DNA of 64,000 bases from Legionellaceae bacterium (lineage in GTDB: Bacteria; Pseudomonadota; Gammaproteobacteria; Legionellales; Legionellaceae). The notes beneath the pieces are model-generated. The model made no database searches. It saw only the letters and a list, made by a program, of their open reading frames with translations, and was not told the DNA's origin. Of this stretch, positions 42,303 through 51,524 are shown piece after piece. The position numbers were made by a program, and so were the translations under genes. The stretch is from contig JARGNV010000005.1 in the NCBI GenBank assembly GCA_029212465.1, positions 31,544-95,543 on the forward strand, read 5' to 3'. Numbering within the stretch: the first letter of the stretch is position 1; each line of letters opens with the position of its first letter.

Positions 42303-45300
42303 ATGACGCATAAATTTGAAATCGGAAAAGAGCGTATTATTAAAGAAGTTGTAAAGTGCATTAATAAAAAACTGGGCAAGAAGAAAGCAGAGCTTTGTGT
42401 GGAATTTATGCGTCAGTTTTTAAATACGGTTGGCTTCCAGGACTTGAGTGATTGGACGATTGAAGGCTTAAGTTGTGCTGGCATTCACTTTTGGTCAACC
42501 ATTCAAAGAAGACAAGTTAACCAACCTAAAATTAAAATTTATAATCCATCACTTGAAAAAGATGGTTGGAAAACAACGCATACAGTGCTTGAAGTTGTGA
42601 CGGATGATGAACCATTTTTGGTGGATAGCATCCGTATGACAGTGAACCGTATGGGTTTTTCTTCGCATTTAATCATGTATACGGGAGGAATCCGTCTTTT
42701 ACGGGACAAAAACAGGGTCGTCACAGGTATTTTTCCGCGGGTTGGAGAGGCTTGTCCTGATGTAATTGTTGAAGCGACGATTTTGATGGAAATCGACAAA
42801 GAAGCAGATGCAAAGGCATTGAGTGAGTTAAAGGCTGAGCTTAAGCGCGTATTAAACATTAATCGTGCGGTGGTTGCAGATTGGCAGTTGATGCGTGAGC
42901 AGTTGCGCTCAAGCATCGAAGAGTTGACGTATGCACCTGCAACGTTGGATAGTTTTGAAATAGAAGAAACACAGTTATTTTTAAAATGGATTGAAGATCA
43001 TCATTTCACCTTTTTAGGGGTTAGAGACTATGAGCTAACGCATGTTGGACGAGAAGTGCTTTTGAAGCCATTGCCTAAGACAGGGCTTGGAGTATTGCGT
43101 GAAGAGCTCAACAAATCAGATACACGAACACTGTCAGAAGAATTAACACCCGAAGCACAGAAGTTGACGTTGTCATCATGTATTTTGGTCATGTCTAAAA
43201 TTAACCGCTTATCGAGTGTGCATCGTGACACGTATATGGATTACATTGGCATCAAGCGATTTGGTGCAGATGGAGAGGTGATTGGTGAGCGTCGTATTTT
43301 AGGGCTTTATACTTCTGCGGCGTACAATACGAATCCGAGACATATTCCTTTTTTACGACACAAAGTTGCTTGTGTCATGCAAAATTCTTTGTTGAATCCT
43401 CGAAGTCATGCAGGGAAAGTACTTTTAAATATTTTAGAAACGTTACCGCGAGACGACTTAATTCAGGGCTCTGAAGATGAACTTCTTGAAATGTCGATGG
43501 GTATTTTTCATATGCAAGAGCGTCGTCGTATTCGTATGTTTGCACGTATGGATGTATACAGGCGTTTTGTGTCTTGTTTGGTGTATGTGCCAAGAGACCG
43601 TTTTGATACGGACCTTCGGAAGGTCATGCAAGGTGTGTTAAGTGAGACGTTTGGCACAGATAACATTATGTTTTCGACTTACTTTTCAGAATCGGTTTTG
43701 GCGCGAATTCACTTTGTAGTGCGGTTGAATGCAGATGATAAGCAGCATTATGATTTTGCAGCACTTGAGAGGCGCTTAGTCGAGGTTGGGCGTTCTTGGA
43801 CGGACGATCTACAGTATTTGCTTTTAGACTCACTAGAAGAGAGTGAAGCGGAAAGGTTATTTGCACGCTATAAAGATGCTTTTTCGGCGGCTTATACCAG
43901 TCGCTTTATGCCCAAAGAGGCCATTTCTGATATTAAACATGTTGAAACATTGTCAGAAAAAAAGCCGCTCAGTATGCATTTTTACGCACTTCCTGATGAA
44001 GGAGATGAGGCGTTTAGATTAAAGTTATATCAATTTGATAAAACGCTGGTATTGTCTGATGTTTTACCTATTCTTGAGTGCTTGGGGATGCGCGCTATTA
44101 GCGAAAGACCTTATGCGCTGAACTTAACAGATGACAGAGTGGTTTGGATTAATGAATTTGTGATGCAATATACGCGGGATGATGTGTTCAACGTTTCGCA
44201 TATTCAAGGTGCTTTCCAAGAAGCATTTAAACGCGTGTGGTGTAATGAGGCTGAGAATGATGGGTTTAATCGTTTGATACTTGCTGCAGGATTAGATTGG
44301 CGGCAGGTGATGATGATACGGACGTATACCAAATACTTTAAACAAATTGGTTCTGCATTTAGTCAAGACTATATGGAAACCGCGCTAGTTAAGCATAACG
44401 TGATTACCGCTAAAATTGTTCAGTTGTTTGAAACGCGGTTTCGTCCAGGTAGTGTTGCGCAACGTGATAAGAAAGTAAAAACGCTTAATAAAGCGATTTT
44501 TACGGAGCTAGAGCATGTTAGCAATTTAGATGAAGATAAAATTATTCGTCAATTTGTACAAGCAATTATGAAAACATTGCGAACCAATTATTATCAAGAA
44601 ACAGCGGTGGGTGAACCTAAAAACTATATTGCGATTAAACTCGATAGTAAAGCTATCTCGGGTATGCCAAAACCCCATCCTTTATTTGAAGTATTTGTCT
44701 ATTCACCTGCATTTGAAGGGGTACACCTTCGTTGTGCTAAAGTCGCGCGTGGTGGGCTTAGATGGTCTGATAGGAAAGAAGATTTCCGGACAGAGATTTT
44801 AGGGCTCATGAAAGCCCAGCAAGTGAAAAATGCTGTGATTGTGCCAAGTGGTGCTAAAGGTGGATTTGTAGCAAAGCGTTTGCCAGAAGGGGGTACGCGT
44901 GAGGCGATTCAAGCAGAAGGTATTTCGTGCTATCAGCAGTTTATTCGCGCGTTATTAGATATAACCGATAATTACCAAGCACACCAATTGGTGAAGCCGC
45001 ACGCTGTTGTATGTTATGACGAAGACGATCCTTACCTTGTGGTTGCAGCAGATAAAGGGACAGCAACCTTTTCTGACATTGCAAATGATATTTCAAAAGA
45101 GTATGACTTTTGGCTGGGAGACGCCTTTGCATCGGGTGGTTCCATAGGTTATGACCACAAAAAGATGGGAATTACAGCACGCGGCGCTTGGGAATCTGTT
45201 AAACGACACTTTTATGAAATTGGCATGAATATCATGACCACTGATTTTACGGTGGTTGGTGTTGGTGATATGGCGGGCGATGTCTTTGGTAACGGTATGT

Positions 45301-47189
45301 TACTGTCAAGACATATTCGTTTGCTTGCTGCATTTAATCATATGCATATTTTTATCGATCCATCTCCAGATGCTGCAACCAGTTTCAAAGAGCGCGAACG
45401 TCTGTTTCACATGCCGCGTTCCAGCTGGAGTGACTATAATGCGCAGCTCATTTCAAAGGGGGGTGGTGTTTTTGCGCGCTCCATGAAATCAATTCCTGTT
45501 AGCAAAGAGATGAGAACTTTATTTGGCATTGAAGAGAACGTGATTGAGCCAAATGAGTTGATTAAAGTGATCTTAACCGCTGAAGTGGACTTATTATGGA
45601 GTGGCGGAGTTGGTACTTTTGTGAAGTCGACTGCGGAAAGTCATTTTGAGGTGGGTGATAGAACCAATGACTTGATTCGTGTGAATGCAGACGCATTGCG
45701 CTGTCGCGTGGTAGGTGAAGGTGGAAACCTTGGACTAACACAACTCGGGCGTATTGAATATGCGTTAAAAGGTGGATTGATTTACACAGATTTTATCGAT
45801 AATTCAGCGGGAGTTGATTGCTCAGATAAAGAAGTTAACATTAAAATTTTGTTAAATCGTTTGGTTGAAGCAGGTCAGCTGACATTTAAAAAGCGTAATG
45901 TATTACTTGCGTCAATGACGGATGAAGTTGCACATTTGGTGTTGCGAGATAATATTTTACAAACACGTGCTATTAGCCTGCTGGTTGCGCAAGCAAGCCG
46001 AACGATTGTCTTAAATAGCCGACACTTAAATGCATTAGAACTCGAAGGAAAGCTAGATAGGATACTTGAGTTTATTCCTGCCGAAAAAGCACTTATGGAG
46101 CGTAAGTTGCTTGGAAAGGGGCTTGTGAGTCCTGAAGTGAGTGTTTTGGTGTGTTATAGCAAAATTAACTTAAAAGCGGCTATTTTAGCATCAGATATTC
46201 CGGAAGACTTATATCTTTTGCCATATCTGCTTATGGCATTTCCAAAGCCTTTGCAAAAGCGTTTTGAAGAAGCCATTACACACCACCCTTTGCGGCGCGA
46301 AATTATTGCAACAACCCTGAGTAATATCATTGTGAATGAGATGGGCTTTAGTTTTGTGTATCGTTTACAAGATGAGACAGGGGCGCCTGTTTCTGCCATT
46401 GTACGTGCCTACATGATAGCGCGAGATGTGTTTAATATGGGTGCTATTTGGCAGAATCTTGAAGAGTTGGATGCATCTATTAAGGCAACCCACCAAACTG
46501 AGATCATGGTGAGTTGTGTGCGTTTACTACGTCGTACGGCACGTTGGTTTTTGCGGTGTAAGCGTACGCATCTTGATATGGAAAATACGATTAATCGCTA
46601 CGCAGAGGGTGTTTCGGTATTGAAAAAAGCGCTTCCAACACTTTTAAGTGAGGCACAGCAAAAAACATATCGCTCACAAGCAGCGCATTATCGTGCACTG
46701 GGTTTACCTGAGATTATAGCAGAGGAGTTGACTGCTAATAGAACCTTATTTTTTGCGATGGATATCATTGAGATTTCTGAAGAGCAAGCGTTACCAGTTG
46801 CGCGCGTTGGGCAATTGTACTTTGATGTGGGTGAGTTTTTAGAGTTAATTTGGGTGCGTGTACATTTAATCGAGCATCCAACCGAGACACACTGGGAAGC
46901 GTTAAGTCGTGAGGCGTTACGTGATGATTTAGATTGGCAACAGCGTAAATTAACCGCGGCTATTTTAAAGCTCGAAGATAAATTGGGTAAGGAAAGTGGT
47001 GGACTTAAAGTATGGGCAGCGGCGCATGAGGGGCTTATTGTGCGTTGGCATCAGATAGTGGCCGAGCTTCGCGCAAGTAGTGTTTTAAATTACACGATGT
47101 TTTTTGTCGCGATTCGCGAATTACTTGATTTAACCGAAACTACTTTACAAAAAGACATAGAAGAAGTGTGTCACACCTTATATAGATAA
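42303..47189 (+). CDS. gdhB: NAD-specific glutamate dehydrogenase, large (~180 kDa) type
   Basis: A 1628-residue enzyme of the L_180 class that deaminates glutamate to 2-oxoglutarate. The start ATG 42303 follows GAGGGGTGAAGAA; upstream in-frame codons lie inside the transpeptidase gene. The N-terminal ~700 residues are the regulatory ACT-rich part (LEVVTDDEPFLVDSIRMT is a good landmark). The catalytic domain follows, with ARGGLRWSDRKEDFRTEILGLMKAQ, the Lys-containing VPSGAKGGFV, GDMAGDVFGNGMLLS and WSGGVGTFVK. The C-terminal helical part closes the protein. Such enzymes are cytosolic, usually hexa- or tetrameric and catabolic. It shares the window with kgtP, icd and sad, all around 2-oxoglutarate. 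Confidence 0.96.
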   Translation: MTHKFEIGKERIIKEVVKCINKKLGKKKAELCVEFMRQFLNTVGFQDLSDWTIEGLSCAGIHFWSTIQRRQVNQPKIKIYNPSLEKDGWKTTHTVLEVVTDDEPFLVDSIRMTVNRMGFSSHLIMYTGGIRLLRDKNRVVTGIFPRVGEACPDVIVEATILMEIDKEADAKALSELKAELKRVLNINRAVVADWQLMREQLRSSIEELTYAPATLDSFEIEETQLFLKWIEDHHFTFLGVRDYELTHVGREVLLKPLPKTGLGVLREELNKSDTRTLSEELTPEAQKLTLSSCILVMSKINRLSSVHRDTYMDYIGIKRFGADGEVIGERRILGLYTSAAYNTNPRHIPFLRHKVACVMQNSLLNPRSHAGKVLLNILETLPRDDLIQGSEDELLEMSMGIFHMQERRRIRMFARMDVYRRFVSCLVYVPRDRFDTDLRKVMQGVLSETFGTDNIMFSTYFSESVLARIHFVVRLNADDKQHYDFAALERRLVEVGRSWTDDLQYLLLDSLEESEAERLFARYKDAFSAAYTSRFMPKEAISDIKHVETLSEKKPLSMHFYALPDEGDEAFRLKLYQFDKTLVLSDVLPILECLGMRAISERPYALNLTDDRVVWINEFVMQYTRDDVFNVSHIQGAFQEAFKRVWCNEAENDGFNRLILAAGLDWRQVMMIRTYTKYFKQIGSAFSQDYMETALVKHNVITAKIVQLFETRFRPGSVAQRDKKVKTLNKAIFTELEHVSNLDEDKIIRQFVQAIMKTLRTNYYQETAVGEPKNYIAIKLDSKAISGMPKPHPLFEVFVYSPAFEGVHLRCAKVARGGLRWSDRKEDFRTEILGLMKAQQVKNAVIVPSGAKGGFVAKRLPEGGTREAIQAEGISCYQQFIRALLDITDNYQAHQLVKPHAVVCYDEDDPYLVVAADKGTATFSDIANDISKEYDFWLGDAFASGGSIGYDHKKMGITARGAWESVKRHFYEIGMNIMTTDFTVVGVGDMAGDVFGNGMLLSRHIRLLAAFNHMHIFIDPSPDAATSFKERERLFHMPRSSWSDYNAQLISKGGGVFARSMKSIPVSKEMRTLFGIEENVIEPNELIKVILTAEVDLLWSGGVGTFVKSTAESHFEVGDRTNDLIRVNADALRCRVVGEGGNLGLTQLGRIEYALKGGLIYTDFIDNSAGVDCSDKEVNIKILLNRLVEAGQLTFKKRNVLLASMTDEVAHLVLRDNILQTRAISLLVAQASRTIVLNSRHLNALELEGKLDRILEFIPAEKALMERKLLGKGLVSPEVSVLVCYSKINLKAAILASDIPEDLYLLPYLLMAFPKPLQKRFEEAITHHPLRREIIATTLSNIIVNEMGFSFVYRLQDETGAPVSAIVRAYMIARDVFNMGAIWQNLEELDASIKATHQTEIMVSCVRLLRRTARWFLRCKRTHLDMENTINRYAEGVSVLKKALPTLLSEAQQKTYRSQAAHYRALGLPEIIAEELTANRTLFFAMDIIEISEEQALPVARVGQLYFDVGEFLELIWVRVHLIEHPTETHWEALSREALRDDLDWQQRKLTAAILKLEDKLGKESGGLKVWAAAHEGLIVRWHQIVAELRASSVLNYTMFFVAIRELLDLTETTLQKDIEEVCHTLYR

Positions 47190-47207
47190 AGATGTGGAGG
47201 GAAGCAC

Positions 47208-47753
47208 ATGATTTTTACCAAAAATACTGGAGTAACAACCTATTCCACGGGGTTTAAGTGGTTACATTGGCTCGTTGCGTGTCTCGTTTTGGGGATGCTT
47301 GCACTTGGATTTTTTTTGGGTGACTTGCCAAGTACCTTTAAGCCAACGGCTTATATGTTGCATAAGTCAACGGGGTTAACCCTTTTGGCTTTAATGTTGA
47401 TTCGGGCTGTTTGGTTGATATTGTCGGGTAAGCCCAAATTACCCGAAAGTACTCCTAAATGGGAATGCTTTTTGGCAAGTAGTGTTCAGTATGGGTTATA
47501 CATCGGTTTAATGGCCATGGCGTTGTCAGGCTGGTTAATGGCAACGGCTTCAAATAAAATTCCTGTTTATTTTGGCTGGTTCCGTGTACCATTCCCAGCC
47601 ATATCACCGAATGAACAACTGGCAGGTTGGATGCATGATATGCATGGCGTTATTGCCTGGATCCTTGTAGGATTGGTTGCTTTGCATATAGCGGGTGCTT
47701 TAAAGCATTGGCTGATTCAAAAAGATGAGATATTGCGTCGTATGCTGCCATGA
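47208..47753 (+). CDS. Cytochrome b561
   Basis: A 181-residue membrane protein with four transmembrane helices of the bacterial cytochrome b561 (CybB/YodB/YceJ) family. Candidate heme ligands are His in FKWLHWLVA (helix 1), HKSTGL (helix 2), MHDMHGVIAW (helix 3-4) and LHIAGALKHW (helix 4). These diheme proteins move electrons between the quinone pool and acceptors; E. coli CybB is a superoxide:ubiquinone oxidoreductase. It follows gdh by 18 bases with GTGGAGGGAAG before the ATG and precedes the ABC-F gene by 15 bases, so co-transcription is likely. Confidence 0.93.
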   Translation: MIFTKNTGVTTYSTGFKWLHWLVACLVLGMLALGFFLGDLPSTFKPTAYMLHKSTGLTLLALMLIRAVWLILSGKPKLPESTPKWECFLASSVQYGLYIGLMAMALSGWLMATASNKIPVYFGWFRVPFPAISPNEQLAGWMHDMHGVIAWILVGLVALHIAGALKHWLIQKDEILRRMLP

Positions 47754-47768
47754 TAATTGAGAATTTGA

Positions 47769-49373
47769 ATGAACGAACCGTGTACAATCGCGCTCAAACA
47801 AGTGGGCATGGCTTATGGCAGAAAACTACTTTTTCTAGATGTTAATTTACAACTGAGTTCCGGCAATGCATATGCATTAGTGGGTGCTAATGGTGCTGGT
47901 AAATCGACTTTTTTTAGATTGCTTACTGGAGAAGAAGAGCTTACTTCAGGTGAGGTGATGATTCCAAAGCACGCCAGTGTTGGGTGGCTGAAGCAGGATC
48001 AGTTTCGTTATGAAGAAACGCCCATTCGCGACATTGTGCTGCAAGGAAAACCGGCACTCTGGGACGCATTAAAAGAACGTGAGGCACTGTTTTCAGATGA
48101 ATCTTGGAGTGATGAAAAAGGATTTCGCCTGGCAGCTCTTGAAGAGACAGTTGCGCATTATGATGGGTACACGGCTGAGTCAGAGGCAGAAAGTATTTTA
48201 GAAGGGTTAGGCATTTTACCGCAATATTTTGATAAACCGCTGAAAGCATTATCAGGTGGTTATAAGCTTCGAGTATTACTTGCACAAACCTTATTTCAAA
48301 AGCCTTCTATTTTATTGCTAGATGAGCCGACTAACCATTTGGATATTTTATCGATTCGTTGGCTTGAAAAATTTCTTAAGACAGAGTTTCAGGGGTTATT
48401 GGTTTTTATTTCGCACGATGTAGACTTTATCGATAACGTTTCAAACCATATTTTAGACATTGATTATGGTGAGGTGCGTGCTTATAAGGGTAACTACCCC
48501 AAGTTTTTAACAGCGAAGCAGTTGGTTGAAGAGCAAAAAACACTTGAGAAAAAATCTGCTGAAAATAAAATTGCAGAAATGCAGCGTTTTGTAGATAGGT
48601 TTGGGGCAAAGGCTTCTAAGGCTGCTCAAGCACGTTCTAGAATGAAAATGATAGAAAAAATTGAAATTCCAGATATTAAGCACTCATCTCGAGTGGCACC
48701 GAAGTTTCAATTTACAGAGTCACGTCCTTCCGGTAAGCATGTGCTTCAAGTAAAAGGCTTAGCAAAATCTTTTAAAGAAAAAATGTTATTTGAAAAGATA
48801 CGATTTCAAATAGCGCGCGGTGAAAAAGTAGCCATTATGGGTGTTAACGGCATTGGTAAATCGACCATGATGAAGTTATTGGCCGGTCATTTAAAACAAG
48901 ATGCGGGTGAAATAACGTGGGGGCATGAAGCGCGTATTAGTTATTTTTCACAAGATCATCATGAGCTTTTAAATCGACATGTGAGTGTGTTGCAGTGGTT
49001 AACGGATGAAACACGTGGTGCGAACGATCAACAAATTCGAAAAATGCTGGGTCGCATGCTGTTTGTTCAAGATGATGTTGACAAAGATATTTTGACGTTA
49101 AGTGGGGGCGAGGCAGCGCGCTTGTTGTTGGCAAAAGTGATGCTTGAGTTGCCAAACGTGATTTTACTCGATGAGCCAACAAACCATATGGATTTAGAAA
49201 GTATTGAGGCGTTAGGCGATGCCTTGTCGCAATACAAGGGAACGCTCATTGCGGTCAGCCACAACCGACACTTTATTGATAAGGTTGCGAAGCGTATTCT
49301 ATACTTTAAGCCGGGCGGGGTTGTACTTGATCATCAGGGTAATTACCAAAGCTTTGATAAAAAAATTGATTAG
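47769..49373 (+). CDS. ABC-F family ATPase, YbiT-like
   Basis: A soluble 534-residue protein with two ABC cassettes and no membrane segment. Cassette 1 has Walker A GANGAGKST, signature LSGGYKLRV and LLLDEPTNHLD. Cassette 2 has GVNGIGKST, LSGGEAARLL and ILLDEPTNHMD. The ~80-residue P-site tRNA-interaction linker is charged and helical (KQLVEEQKTLEKKSAENK, residues ~240-300). ABC-F proteins bind the ribosomal E site and relieve stalling. Length and pattern match YbiT rather than EttA or Uup. It ends the five-gene run and converges with the EamA gene. Confidence 0.9.
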   Translation: MNEPCTIALKQVGMAYGRKLLFLDVNLQLSSGNAYALVGANGAGKSTFFRLLTGEEELTSGEVMIPKHASVGWLKQDQFRYEETPIRDIVLQGKPALWDALKEREALFSDESWSDEKGFRLAALEETVAHYDGYTAESEAESILEGLGILPQYFDKPLKALSGGYKLRVLLAQTLFQKPSILLLDEPTNHLDILSIRWLEKFLKTEFQGLLVFISHDVDFIDNVSNHILDIDYGEVRAYKGNYPKFLTAKQLVEEQKTLEKKSAENKIAEMQRFVDRFGAKASKAAQARSRMKMIEKIEIPDIKHSSRVAPKFQFTESRPSGKHVLQVKGLAKSFKEKMLFEKIRFQIARGEKVAIMGVNGIGKSTMMKLLAGHLKQDAGEITWGHEARISYFSQDHHELLNRHVSVLQWLTDETRGANDQQIRKMLGRMLFVQDDVDKDILTLSGGEAARLLLAKVMLELPNVILLDEPTNHMDLESIEALGDALSQYKGTLIAVSHNRHFIDKVAKRILYFKPGGVVLDHQGNYQSFDKKID

Positions 49374-49383
49374 ATTTTTTAGC

Positions 49384-49405
49384 GTGTCGGGCTTAGGCCT
49401 GACAC
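49384..49405. terminator. Hairpin between convergent ABC-F and EamA genes
   Basis: GTGTCGGGC and GCCTGACAC form a 9-base stem with one G-U pair and a TTAG loop. It lies in the 39-base gap between two convergent stop codons. Neither side has a real T tract, so termination strength is uncertain. Confidence 0.45.
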
Positions 49406-49412
49406 CAGTTAT

Positions 49413-50333
49413 TTATCGTTTTGCATAAATAATGATTGAAAAAATCACAAGACCCATGCCAATACCTTCAATCAAGGTTAAATCTTCACCCAGTATTGCC
49501 CAGGCAAAAATAACGGTTGCAAGCGGCATGACAGCGGTGGTTATCGACGCCATAATGCTGTCAACGCGTTGGCTTCCCATGAAGAAAAAAGCATAAAACA
49601 ACCCAGAGCTTAAGGCGCTAAGAATTAAAATGACCCAGTGAAACAGCGAAATATTTGCGGGGTTAAATGGTGCTAAGCTAAAGGCAAAGAGCATAATAGT
49701 ACCATTAATGGCATTAACGGTTGCAGATATTAAAAAGACAGGTAGGTTATTAGGATGCACTTTACATAAAATATAATAAAGTGCCTCTGGGATGAGTGCG
49801 AAAAAAATTAAAAAATCTCCTAAAAAAGAATGCGGCATACCGGGAACGGCTTTTTTCCCGAGTGCAATGACAATCAGCCCCATACAAGCTGAAGCAATAC
49901 AGAGTAGCGTTTTTTGGGTAATTTTAACGCCTAAAATAAACCAGGCCATAATCGCAATAATGGCGGGCAATGCGCTGGTAATAATACCGGCTAAATTAGC
50001 GTCTGTATATTTCAGCCCCAAAAACATAAATAGATTAAATAACGCACCGCCGCAAAGCGCTTGTAAGACAATAAACAGCCAATCTTTACGGTTTAGCGAG
50101 GTGAGATAATACTTGAGTGTTTTTGTTCGATTACGTGTGAGATGATGCAAAGGGAACAAAATTGCTGTTGCAAGCACAAAGCGCGTGGTAATCATGAATA
50201 CGATAGGCACACATGTGAGTAAATATTTTGCGAGGACAATATTAATCGCTGTCATGACTTGCGCAAGAATAAGAAACGTGAGTCCTTTGGCGGTTTCTGA
50301 GCCTGCTTCGGCTGGTGCTATGTCCATAGACAT
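49413..50333 (-). CDS. EamA/DMT-superfamily transporter
   Basis: A 306-residue inner-membrane protein with ten transmembrane segments arranged as two EamA repeats. The first repeat contains KYLLTCVPIVFMITTRFVLA, the second ends with MASITTAVMPLATVIFAWAILGEDLTLIEGIGMGLV, the usual EamA ending. Members export amino acids, metabolites or drugs by proton exchange; the substrate cannot be predicted. The start ATG is 50333, with a second Met two codons later. It lies 10 bases after the MscS gene on the same strand. Confidence 0.88.
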   Translation of the reverse strand: MSMDIAPAEAGSETAKGLTFLILAQVMTAINIVLAKYLLTCVPIVFMITTRFVLATAILFPLHHLTRNRTKTLKYYLTSLNRKDWLFIVLQALCGGALFNLFMFLGLKYTDANLAGIITSALPAIIAIMAWFILGVKITQKTLLCIASACMGLIVIALGKKAVPGMPHSFLGDFLIFFALIPEALYYILCKVHPNNLPVFLISATVNAINGTIMLFAFSLAPFNPANISLFHWVILILSALSSGLFYAFFFMGSQRVDSIMASITTAVMPLATVIFAWAILGEDLTLIEGIGMGLVIFSIIIYAKR

Positions 50334-50343
50334 GTATGTTACT

Positions 50344-51435
50344 CTATGCGTGTTCTGAGTTTAAGAAGAGTGTTTGTGTTGGAAAGGCGCACTCCGCTTT
50401 ATTTAATGCAATAATATCGAGTATTTTCATGAGCACGTCGTGACGAGTAGCCTGATATTCGACACGTTTAATCGTTTTGGTAAAGGCATCTACTAATATA
50501 TCTAGAGAAGAATCCCCAAAGTCTGTAAGCGTTACGATAATACTTTGTTTAGTGTCTATTTCTGGATGATTGGAGAGCATCTCTTTTATGTCGGTCGTAA
50601 TAGCGTCAATTTTTGATGCATCTTCGTAACGCACACCGACGGTTGTTTTAATGCGGCGATTGAGCATGCGAGAGGTGTTTTCAACACTGATGATTAAGAA
50701 AAAACTATTAGGAACATACAGTGCACGTTTATCAAAAGTTCGAATGCGTGTCACTCGCCAGCCAATATGCTCAACTGTACCTTCAATTTTTTTATCTGGG
50801 GAACCAATGACATCGCCTACTTTAAAAGGTTTATCCATATAAACGACTAACCCACCAAAAAAGTTAGCGAGTAAATCTTTAGATGCAAAAGCAACCCCCG
50901 CACCACCAATACCTCCAAATGCAAGCAAACCTGAAATAGGGAGGCCAAATAGCTGCATGATACCCATGCCACCAATGATAATGACTGTAATATTCAGCAA
51001 GAGGGCCACAGCGTGTACCATTGTCTCGTCGACTTCTTTTCCTTTGCCTTTACCTTTTTTAGGGCGTTTATTTTTGTTTTGTATGATAAGTTTCTCTGCC
51101 TTCTTAATAAAACGAACAGCAGCCCAGGTGAGCGAGAAAATAATTCCTGCTTTTTTTATTGGGGTGAGATACGTAAAAAGCCAGGCATCATGCTGCCCTG
51201 GAAAACTCAGCATACAAGCAATTGATAAGCCGATGAGCCATATGATGAGTGCGAGGGGTTTATGAATGGCGCGAAGAAATGCCTCGGCATATAAGACACT
51301 TTTTTGCTCGGCTTTAATGACGAGCTTGCGTGTAATGAGTGAAGATGCGAGGTGAACAATAAGCGTGCAAACCAAGGCTGCTACAACATGTAAAGTCCAC
51401 AAATGTGTGCCAAAAAAAGTCTCGAGATGGTTCAT
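50344..51435 (-). CDS. MscS-family mechanosensitive channel
   Basis: A 363-residue membrane protein. Four hydrophobic helices precede the pore helix; the conserved pore and upper beta domain are visible as GLPISGLLAFGGIGGAGVAFASKDLLANFFGGLVVYMDKPFKVGDVI (in part), followed by EGTVEHIGWRVTRIRTFDKRALYVPNS, diagnostic for MscS. The C-terminal cytoplasmic vestibule follows. It is larger than E. coli MscS (286) and has extra N-terminal helices like YnaI. The short basic stretch NKNKRPKKGKGKGKE lies in a loop near residue 115. It should open on membrane tension to release solutes during hypo-osmotic shock. Confidence 0.93.
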   Translation of the reverse strand: MNHLETFFGTHLWTLHVVAALVCTLIVHLASSLITRKLVIKAEQKSVLYAEAFLRAIHKPLALIIWLIGLSIACMLSFPGQHDAWLFTYLTPIKKAGIIFSLTWAAVRFIKKAEKLIIQNKNKRPKKGKGKGKEVDETMVHAVALLLNITVIIIGGMGIMQLFGLPISGLLAFGGIGGAGVAFASKDLLANFFGGLVVYMDKPFKVGDVIGSPDKKIEGTVEHIGWRVTRIRTFDKRALYVPNSFFLIISVENTSRMLNRRIKTTVGVRYEDASKIDAITTDIKEMLSNHPEIDTKQSIIVTLTDFGDSSLDILVDAFTKTIKRVEYQATRHDVLMKILDIIALNKAECAFPTQTLFLNSEHA

Positions 51436-51524
51436 ATGATTGTGTTAGCTTTATTTTAAGACAGCTTGTATTGTAGGAGATTGTTGAAAATAAAACAATG
51501 ATAAGCCTTGTGCTTTACTTGGGT

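Noticed and set aside
51436..51524. Weak hairpin ATTGTT/AACAAT between the MscS and protease genes
   Set aside because: The stem is only 6 bases with AT pairs and has no T tract on either strand.
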